Shown here: positions 1-6,700 of the stretch, piece by piece
Layout: each line of letters opens with the position of its first letter
Numbering within the stretch: the first letter of the stretch is position 1
The notes under the pieces: generated by a model
Told to the model about the DNA's origin: nothing
The model's database searches: none
The model's input: the letters and a program-made list of their open reading frames with translations, nothing else
DNA from: Fibrobacteres bacterium CG2_30_45_31
GTDB lineage: Bacteria > Fibrobacterota > Fibrobacteria > Fibrobacterales > Fibrobacteraceae
Length of the DNA: 10,990 bases
Assembly: GCA_001873075.1 (NCBI GenBank)
Contig: MNYL01000239.1
Span: 1 to 10,990, forward strand
Direction: 5' to 3'
Program-made: the position numbers and the translations under genes

Positions 1-1248
1 GATTTCTACACCTTGCAAAATAAGTTTCGCATTCTCTTTATGGAAGACATTGCGGCCTCTGTACCCAAATGGAAATTCATTTACTACATCCTACGCGGCA
101 TGATGATGCCTACCAAGTACTTGGAATTCATGGATTGTAAAAAGGTGAACCTGTCTGATGTGGCGATGATCATGTTCAGTTCTGGCTCTGAAGGGAACCC
201 CAAAGGTGTGGAACTGACTCATGCGAATGTGATGGGGAACGTGCGCCAAATATCCGCAGTGCTCAATCTCGGCAAAGAGGATATGATGATGGCCTCGCTC
301 CCGATTTTCCATGCGTTTGGTCTGACGGTTTGCATTGTGATGAGTTTGATTGTGGGAACCCCGATTGTAGCACACCCCGACCCAACGGATCTCAAAACCA
401 TCGCAAAGTTAGTCGCTCGTTTTAAGGTCACCCACTTGATTGCCACCAATACATTCTTCCGCGGTTTTGCGACCAACAAAAACATTCACCCGTTGATGTT
501 TGAATCTCTCCGTTACGTGATTGCGGGCGCAGAAAAACTCCGCACAGAAACGCGAGAAATATTTTTCAAAAAATTTGGAATAGTGATTTATGAAGGTTTT
601 GGTGCCACAGAAACCACACCGGGATCCAGCATGAATGATAAAGATATTCTCTTGGATGATTTACAAACCGTTCAGGTGCGCTGCAAGCATGGAACGGTGG
701 GGATGCCCATTCCAGGGACCCAATACCGCATTGTGGACCCAGAGACCAACAAAGATCTCCCTGTAGGTGAAGAAGGAATGGTGCTCATTGGCGGAGTGCA
801 AATTATGAAGGGTTACCTCAAGGACCCAGAACGCACCCGGAACGCCGTGATTGAAAAAGAGGGCCTCCGCTGGTACCGCACAGGCGACAAGGGCAAAGTA
901 GATGAAGATGGATTCCTGACCATTGTGGATCGCTATAGCCGCTTTGCCAAACTCGGAGGCGAAATGGTTTCTTTAGGTGCTGTAGAAGGGCGCATTTTCG
1001 ATTCCCACCTCTTTGAAGGCGAAGAATGTATTGCCGTGCCAGCACCCGATAAAGTAAAAGGCGAACAGGTTCTTCTCTTTTATGTGGGCGCGAAAAGCGA
1101 AGATGAAGTACTCAAGATTTTGCGCGGATTTTTACCCCCGCTGATGCAACCTTCGCGCGTAGTGAAGATTGATGCGATTCCACGTCTCGGCAATGGTAAG
1201 GTTGATTACGAGGGCGCGAAGAAAACCGCCAAAGAGATTGTCTCGTAA
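1..1248 (+). CDS. Aas-like acyl-ACP synthetase / AMP-binding enzyme (5' partial)
   Basis: The frame is open from the first base, so the N-terminus lies outside the window; the TTG at 13 is probably internal. All adenylate-forming core motifs are present. The phosphate-binding loop SSGSEGNPKG begins near 178. The A5 motif YEGFGATETTPG is near 589-624. The A7 motif WYRTGDKGKVDEDGF is near 871-915. The A8 hinge RYSRFAKLGGEMVSLGAVE is near 931-987, and the A10 lysine is in GNGKVDY near 1189-1209. The SEGNPKG loop and the FAKLGGEMVSLGAVE hinge are typical of the synthetase half of Aas (2-acylglycerophosphoethanolamine acyltransferase / acyl-ACP synthetase), which activates a fatty acid with ATP and loads it onto ACP for phospholipid repair. 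In that family an acyltransferase domain, sometimes with a transporter domain, precedes this part; here that is unseen. The family is secure, but whether this is a fusion or a stand-alone synthetase cannot be told. Confidence 0.88.
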   Translation, partial: DFYTLQNKFRILFMEDIAASVPKWKFIYYILRGMMMPTKYLEFMDCKKVNLSDVAMIMFSSGSEGNPKGVELTHANVMGNVRQISAVLNLGKEDMMMASLPIFHAFGLTVCIVMSLIVGTPIVAHPDPTDLKTIAKLVARFKVTHLIATNTFFRGFATNKNIHPLMFESLRYVIAGAEKLRTETREIFFKKFGIVIYEGFGATETTPGSSMNDKDILLDDLQTVQVRCKHGTVGMPIPGTQYRIVDPETNKDLPVGEEGMVLIGGVQIMKGYLKDPERTRNAVIEKEGLRWYRTGDKGKVDEDGFLTIVDRYSRFAKLGGEMVSLGAVEGRIFDSHLFEGEECIAVPAPDKVKGEQVLLFYVGAKSEDEVLKILRGFLPPLMQPSRVVKIDAIPRLGNGKVDYEGAKKTAKEIVS

Positions 1249-1269
1249 TTTTTGCTCTGGCATCTTTGA

Positions 1270-1294
1270 TCTTCGCTATCCGAGATAGTGAAGG
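1270..1294 (+). other. RNA hairpin in the 3' UTR of the acyl-ACP synthetase gene
   Basis: Bases 1270-1280 pair with 1284-1294: 11 consecutive pairs, two of them G-U, closed by a 3-nt CGA loop. It starts 22 bases after the stop codon. No T-run follows, so it is not itself an intrinsic terminator; the real terminator lies about 30 bases further on. It may protect the mRNA 3' end or be part of a 3'-UTR-derived RNA, which is inference only. Confidence 0.5.
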
Positions 1295-1321
1295 ACAATC
1301 GAAATGCTTGTTTACACACAA

Positions 1322-1350
1322 AAAAACGGACGCCTGAAACGTCCGTTTTT
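1322..1350. terminator. Bidirectional intrinsic terminator between convergent genes
   Basis: The arms ACGGACG (1326-1332) and CGTCCGT (1340-1346) enclose a 7-nt loop. An A-tract lies on the left (1321-1326) and a T-tract on the right (1346-1350), so the structure has a U-run in both reading directions. It ends the acyl-ACP synthetase transcript on the plus strand and the trpB2 transcript on the minus strand, whose stop codon lies 18 bases away. Confidence 0.85.
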
Positions 1351-1368
1351 AATTTCTATGTCCCGCAA

Positions 1369-2790
1369 TTAAACGTTGTGAATACCCTGATGCCACTTGC
1401 CTGTAGAGCGTGCTTCTGCTTTCGGGAATCCCTTCGCCGCAAGACGTGCTTCAGTCGCATCTATTTCGGCTTGTGGCAAAATATAATCTTTGATTTCACC
1501 CTTAAGATAACGATCATAGCCGATTAGATCCAAGTATCCATGACCGGAAAGGGTGAAAAGAATCGTCTTTTCCTTGCCTTCTTCCTTGGCTTTTTTGGCT
1601 TCACGAATCACAGCGGCAACCGTGTGAGAAGATTCTGGAGCGATGACCCAACCTTCGGTACGCGCCCACAAAACCCCTGCTTCAAAGCATTCGGTTTGGA
1701 GCACCGACATGGGGTTAAAGAGACCTTCAACAACACCCTGACTTACAATCGGAGACATTCCGTGATAACGAAGGCCACCCGCATGGATAGAACTCGGAAT
1801 GTAATCATGACCGAGAGTGTGCATGGGAAGAAGTGGCGTAAATCCGGAAAGATCTCCATAGTCATAGCAGAAAACGCCGCGCGTGAGACTTGGGCAACTG
1901 GCGGGTTCCACCGGGACAATTTCAATATCGGCACCATTGATCTTATCATGGGCAAACGGGAATGCCATACCCGCGAAATTAGAGCCACCACCCGCACAAG
2001 ACATGACCACATCCGGCTTCTTGATACCGATCATCGCAAGCTGTTTCTGAGCTTCCAGACCAATCACCGTCTGGTGCAGCATCACATGATTGAGCACGGA
2101 ACCCAAGGCATACTTGGTCTTGCCCGTCTTATCCGCCTTGGCCACTTCCACCGCTTCAGAAATAGCAATGCCGAGTGAACCAGGACAATTCGGATCTTCT
2201 GCAAGCACCTTGCGACCCACTTCGGTTTCCATGCTCGGGCTCGCCACACAATGTCCGCCCCAAGTTTCCATCAGCATCTTACGGAAAGGCTTCTGTTCAA
2301 AGCTCACCTTGACCATGAAAACCTTGCAATCAATACCCATCAGAGTACAAGCAGAGGAAAGCGCAGAACCCCACTGACCCGCACCCGTTTCAGTAGTGAT
2401 CGTCTTAGTGCCAGCAACCTTGTTATAATAAGCTTGAGCGATAGCAGTGTTGCCCTTGTGGCTCCCTGCGGGACTTGCACTTTCGTCTTTGTAATAGATC
2501 TTCGCTGGGGTCCCGAGCGCTTTTTCGAGCCAATAGGCGCGGCGAAGCGGCGTGGGGCGCCAACGCATCAGATGATTGCGGACTTCCTCAGGAATGTCAA
2601 TCCACTGTTTGGAGCTCATTTCCTGTTCGAGGATATTCCCCGGAAAAATCGCAGACATTTGTTCAAACGTTACCGGCTTTCCGTCTGGGCCAAGAGGAGG
2701 TAACATGGGGGTAGGAAGGTCTGCCGCGAGGTTGTACCACTGGCGAGGCATTTCTGATGCAGGTAAATATATTTTTGCGTCTTCGTACAT
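1369..2790 (-). CDS. trpB2: Tryptophan synthase beta chain, TrpB2 type
   Basis: A PLP-dependent fold-type II enzyme of 473 residues that would condense indole with L-serine to give tryptophan. The PLP-binding lysine is K112 in GSHKGN. The ETGAGQWG motif (134-141) carries the acid/base glutamate E134. The phosphate-binding loop GGGSN is at 267-271, and TLSGHG (413-418) contains the serine that contacts the pyridine nitrogen. Length and sequence favour the TrpB2 (long-chain) subfamily over the roughly 400-residue TrpB1: ASPAGSHKGNTA instead of the TrpB1 form, SGHG instead of SGRG, and an extended N-terminus. TrpB2 enzymes generally do not pair with a canonical TrpA, and no trpA or other trp gene is seen here, which fits a salvage or stand-alone role (inference). 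The ATG at 2790 lies 36 bases after the prepilin peptidase stop and has a TATATTTG element just upstream, so it may be transcribed both alone and by read-through. Confidence 0.93.
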   Translation of the reverse strand: MYEDAKIYLPASEMPRQWYNLAADLPTPMLPPLGPDGKPVTFEQMSAIFPGNILEQEMSSKQWIDIPEEVRNHLMRWRPTPLRRAYWLEKALGTPAKIYYKDESASPAGSHKGNTAIAQAYYNKVAGTKTITTETGAGQWGSALSSACTLMGIDCKVFMVKVSFEQKPFRKMLMETWGGHCVASPSMETEVGRKVLAEDPNCPGSLGIAISEAVEVAKADKTGKTKYALGSVLNHVMLHQTVIGLEAQKQLAMIGIKKPDVVMSCAGGGSNFAGMAFPFAHDKINGADIEIVPVEPASCPSLTRGVFCYDYGDLSGFTPLLPMHTLGHDYIPSSIHAGGLRYHGMSPIVSQGVVEGLFNPMSVLQTECFEAGVLWARTEGWVIAPESSHTVAAVIREAKKAKEEGKEKTILFTLSGHGYLDLIGYDRYLKGEIKDYILPQAEIDATEARLAAKGFPKAEARSTGKWHQGIHNV

Positions 2791-2797
2791 AATGCCC

Positions 2798-2805
2798 CAA
2801 ATATA
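2798..2805 (-). promoter_or_regulatory. Putative -10 element of trpB2
   Basis: Read on the minus strand this is TATATTTG, matching the TAnnTTTG element of Bacteroidota promoters. The hexamer TATATT ends 9 bases before the trpB2 ATG, so a start point about 7 bases downstream would leave only about 3 untranslated bases. No convincing -35 is seen. The GGGG just before the start is a poor Shine-Dalgarno match. Confidence 0.4.
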
Positions 2806-2826
2806 AGCAATTACGCATGAATTCGG

Positions 2827-3663
2827 TTACGAAACAATTCCAAAAAATCCGAGGTAAGCCTTCAGAAACAGATCGCCCCACTGATAGACAATGGGAGCCG
2901 CCAATGCGAGAAAGGGACCAAAGGGAATTTCTCCTGGTGCAAACTCTGGATTGTCCACTTTTTTTCGAATAAAGCGAAGTGGAACCATGACCAGAAGTCC
3001 AAAAATCGCTGCAAAGAAGAGCGTTTCCGCCGCCCCCATCAAACCCATCAAAGCACCATAACCCGCCATGAGTTTAACATCCCCAAATCCCATGGCCTCT
3101 TTTTTAAAAATCTTGGACGCGACAAAGCCCAAAAGAAAAAGCCCTCCGCCCGCAATGATCACCCCATAGAGACTTGCAAACGGAGTAATCCCACCCGGAA
3201 TAAAAGAAAGTAAAATACCCACCACAATGCCACCAATGGACATTGAATCCGGGATCAGGTGAAATTGAAAGTCTACTGCACTAATAGGCACTATCGCCAG
3301 TAAAAGCCAAAAAAGAGCTAAAGAATCCGCCCAATTCGTAACAGGAGAAGTCCAGTTCCAAGGGTAATTGGAAAGGAGCAGAGCAAGACCCGCAAGGACC
3401 CCACAAAGCGATTCTACAAGGGGATATTGGATACTAATAGGTGTTTTACAGCAGGCACTTTTGCCACGCAGAAAAAGCCAACCGACCACGGGGAGATTAT
3501 GGTAGAGCGGAATGCGTTTTTTGCACGTGGGGCAAAATGAAGGGGGCTTCAGCAAAGACAATCCACGCGGCATGCGGTAGATCACCACATTGTAAAAACT
3601 CCCAATGCAGGAACCCAAAATAACAAAGAGCAAAAGTGCATACCAAAGGGGTATTTCGACCAT
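2827..3663 (-). CDS. pilD: Prepilin peptidase / N-methyltransferase (type IV pilus or type II secretion)
   Basis: A 278-residue polytopic inner-membrane aspartic protease that cleaves the leader of type IV prepilins and pseudopilins and usually N-methylates the new N-terminus. The N-terminal domain shows GSFYNVVIYRMPRG (21-34) and a cytoplasmic Cys region: C44-P-T-C47 and then, after RGK, S69-A-C71-C72. The catalytic aspartates are D131 (in DFQFHLIPD) and D195 (in GFGDVKLMAG, the GxGDxK motif). About eight hydrophobic segments are visible. Full-length family members normally carry two CxxC pairs; the second is altered here to SxCC. No pilus or secretion gene adjoins it, as is common for this gene. 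The start at 3663 has no Shine-Dalgarno sequence (TTTCCCTTT precedes it) but has a TATCTT element 7 bases upstream. trpB2 follows after 36 bases. The alternative symbol gspO is equally possible. Confidence 0.93.
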   Translation of the reverse strand: MVEIPLWYALLLFVILGSCIGSFYNVVIYRMPRGLSLLKPPSFCPTCKKRIPLYHNLPVVGWLFLRGKSACCKTPISIQYPLVESLCGVLAGLALLLSNYPWNWTSPVTNWADSLALFWLLLAIVPISAVDFQFHLIPDSMSIGGIVVGILLSFIPGGITPFASLYGVIIAGGGLFLLGFVASKIFKKEAMGFGDVKLMAGYGALMGLMGAAETLFFAAIFGLLVMVPLRFIRKKVDNPEFAPGEIPFGPFLALAAPIVYQWGDLFLKAYLGFFGIVS

Positions 3664-3693
3664 AAAGGGAAAGATAGTTTTGATTATCCCTTT
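3664..3693 (-). promoter_or_regulatory. Leader inverted repeat and -10-like element before the prepilin peptidase start
   Basis: AAAGGGA (3664-3670) and TCCCTTT (3687-3693) form a 7-bp stem around a 16-nt loop, with one arm touching the start codon. TATCTT is read on the minus strand at 3676-3671, 7 bases before the ATG. If transcription begins at the upstream palindromic -10 (3698-3705), the hairpin would lie in the leader and could block ribosome access. If TATCTT is the real -10, the mRNA is nearly leaderless and the repeat could be an operator. The sequence alone does not decide between these. Confidence 0.35.
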
Positions 3694-3697
3694 TAAG

Positions 3698-3705
3698 ATT
3701 ATAAT
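3698..3705. promoter_or_regulatory. Palindromic -10 (ATTATAAT) shared by divergent promoters
   Basis: ATTATAAT is its own reverse complement, so it supplies a perfect TATAAT to both strands within the 66-bp divergent gap. On the plus strand (3700-3705) it would serve the giant lipoprotein, giving a leader of roughly 18 bases; the best -35 is TTTTGA (3678-3683, 16-bp spacer), which is weak. On the minus strand (3703-3698) it has TTGTCC (3727-3722) at an 18-bp spacing, a 4-of-6 match to TTGACA, and would serve the prepilin peptidase. Confidence 0.5.
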
Positions 3706-3720
3706 TTTACAGGAAATAGC

Positions 3721-3724
3721 AGGA
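3721..3724 (+). promoter_or_regulatory. Shine-Dalgarno site of the giant lipoprotein gene
   Basis: AGGA lies 5 bases before the ATG at 3730. It is a clear ribosome binding site at good spacing in this window and supports that start, which also gives a clean lipoprotein signal peptide. Confidence 0.6.
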
Positions 3725-3729
3725 CAATT

Positions 3730-6700
3730 ATGATTTTTCGATACCTATCCATTTTAGCTCTCTTCTTAGTTTCACTCACGAGTTGTTCTCGCGAAGATCC
3801 GATCAAGGAAAATTCCAATCTCAGAAACAATCACTCTGTCGTGTTTGGTTTTTTATCCGTCCCCGAGGATACTCAAGCCTTCATCGATTCTATTGTCGCA
3901 CTAGACAAAGTGATTACGTTTGACACACTCACGGTAACGGTCCATGATTCCATTTATTTTATGGGATTTTTGCGTTACAATTCGGATAAGGTGTTCCGGT
4001 ACGTTTGGGACATGGGCGACAAGGATTCTCTGATTCAAAGTGCGAATGCCACATTGCATAGCTATGCTTATGATTCGGCAGGTATTTATTCTCCGCTGTT
4101 TATAGCAGTCGATGGAGCCTCTGCTCGTGATACTGCGGGTCGCAACCAATTTGTGCGCGTCATCGATACGCCTCCATTCCTTTCTCTTTTAGACGATACC
4201 TTATGGACTCGCGCAGAGAAAAATGCCGTTCTTAAAATGCTTGCGAGCGATTCCTTTGGTCGCATCACCAAACTCACGCTCGATTGGAATGCGGATGGCA
4301 AAGTGGACAGTACAATAACTCCCATCATTGATAGTCTTGATCTCGATACTCTTCGAGTGACCCTTCACTACAAATCGAGTCGCATTGATAGTTTGAACAA
4401 TCAAAAAGTCATTGTCGCCGTGACTGATGACGATCAGAATACAACCAAAGACACCATGGTGGTGCATTTCAATAAACGCCCCTCCATCTCATTGCTCCAG
4501 CCCTCCAACGAGATGCGCGTAAGCAAATATGAGCGCCGTTTTGCTTTTTACTACAAAGGCGATGATGATGATAACCCCTCGGCCTTACGATACGTCATTC
4601 GCGTGGGAAAGAGCCCGGACAATTCAGGCACGGCACCAATCCTTACCGATGGGAATATGGTCGCGGGCCCCTTAAAAGAAAAAAGCTGGGAAGCTATTTC
4701 GGATTCAGCCCTCTGGAACATGTCCGATAGTCTCACCGGGCGCCTCTATTGGCAGGTATGGGTGACCGATGGCTACGATACCGCCACGTCCGAAACGTGG
4801 ACATTCTTCCTTGGAGATTTGAGCGAAACCAAAGGTTACTTCAACGGTTATGTAAAATTTGAAGGTCGCACAGCGCACGATGGGATTCGCATTGTTTTTG
4901 TCGATAGCGATACCAATCTCGTCTATACCAAAACCAATACCAAAGGCTACTACCAAGCGGCAGTGGCGCCAGGCTATTATAATATGTATGCGATTGACAC
5001 CACGGGCTTTGGATTTCACTCCGCTGTGCTCAAACATAAGTATGTAGAAATGGGCGATGTTGTCACTTTGGAATCCTTAGAACTTCAAGATCCCGCTCCG
5101 CCAGTAATTTCCTTAGACGCTGTTGCCGATACGCTTAATTCTCGGAGTGTCACTCTCTCTGGAGCACTCTCCGATTCAGGTTCTCAGGTAAAATTAGCGA
5201 GGGCTTGGCTTGATGATACGCTTAAAACGGTTTCCACTTTGAAAGTGAATAGTTGGATCATGAATCTCACGAATATGTCTGATGGTCGCCACACTTACAA
5301 GATGGTAGTCGCCGATAGTGCAGGACTCATTTCTGATACACTTAAAGTGAACTTCTTTGTGAAAGCAACCACAATGTCGTTACTCGTGAATAACCAACCC
5401 ACTATTATGGTAAATGCAGTAACACCTCTCGTGTTCACGGCAACCCTCAATAATGCGAATCCACCTGTGGACTCCATCGTGTGGACCTACACCGTTGGCA
5501 CTACCCACTACACAAAGAAAACAGCGGTAGTTTCCACCGTGGCCACGTTAACCCTGGAGAAAGCCGATCTTCCGCAAGTTGCCGATGGGGTTTTCTATGA
5601 AATGACCGCGACTACATCCAACGGAGCCCTATCGGCAAAAGCCCGTTTCGGCTTTATTGGTAATGATCCTGTGGCTTACTTTGTCTACCCCACTCTCGAA
5701 ACCGTCGTTACGATTAATGATACTGTTGACTTCCAAGTGAACGCTCAAGCGGGTGCCCTTGCGACAGATCCCACTGCATACACGTTAAGTTGGCAATGCG
5801 CAGGAACCCTCGCGATAGGGCGCCCCTGCCCTGGTGATACCAATGCCACCGTTCTTGCTTGGACCAATATTGGCACCAAACAAGTAGTTGTTAACGTCGT
5901 TGATGATGCGAGCGGAACCGCAAGCGATACAATCACAGTTACCGTTATTTCTGATCCACCGACAGTAAACATCAAATCCAGTGCGGATACCATACGTCAA
6001 AAGATCAATGCAAGCCTATCATTCAGCGTCACCGCTTCGGACAAATATGGTACCGTGAATTCCATTGTTTGGGGTTGTAGTAACGGAAATGTTCTCGCTT
6101 TTGATAGCTCAAAAGTTTTTTCTTCCGCAGCGTCTATTGCAACAACCATTGGTGTCACGCTCCCTGGTATGGAAACAAATACCTACAAGTGTGTTGTCAA
6201 AGCCATTGATGATGACAATGAATCAAGCCTTGATACTCTTTTCTTCCGTGTGGTTTTAGATAAGCCCTCCGTGACGGTAAACACAAAACAGTCGACAGTT
6301 AAAATCAATTCTGAAGTAAACTTTAGCGCTACTGCCACAGATACTCTCGGAACCATTGAAAAGTACTACGTCGCTTGCGATAGTAATTTGAGCAAGATAG
6401 ATACTTCATTTGCAGGCTCTCAATGGAATCAAATATCCAAACCCGACACAACAGTGACCATGCCTTCATCCGCATGTACTTGGCGCTGTATTATGGGTGT
6501 TGTTGATGACGATGGATTGCGCGCCCGCGACACAGGAACGTTCACTGTGGTTCTGGACCCTCCAACAGTATCCGTTTCCGAAGATACCCTTACGACCAGC
6601 ATCAAAGACACCGTGATACTTGATGCAATGGCATCAGACGTCATGGGTTCCATTGCTCTTTACGAATGGAGTTGTGGCCCCGCAGGTACCGCCGGGAATA

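Noticed and set aside
1..1248. The acyl-ACP synthetase and phosphopantetheinyl transferase as parts of a lipid or natural-product cluster
   Set aside because: They lie more than 8 kb apart on opposite strands with unrelated genes between them, and there is no carrier protein, ketosynthase or NRPS gene.
1288..1527. 79-codon plus-strand frame starting near the terminator
   Set aside because: It runs through the terminator hairpin and antisense into the end of trpB2; no family resemblance.
1540..2178. 212-codon plus-strand open frame
   Set aside because: It lies fully antisense to trpB2, which has all catalytic motifs; its translation shows no recognisable domain and a composition typical of a shadow frame.
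2251..2714. Overlapping plus-strand open frames antisense to the 5' half of trpB2
   Set aside because: Shadow frames of a conserved gene; no motif or plausible ribosome binding site.
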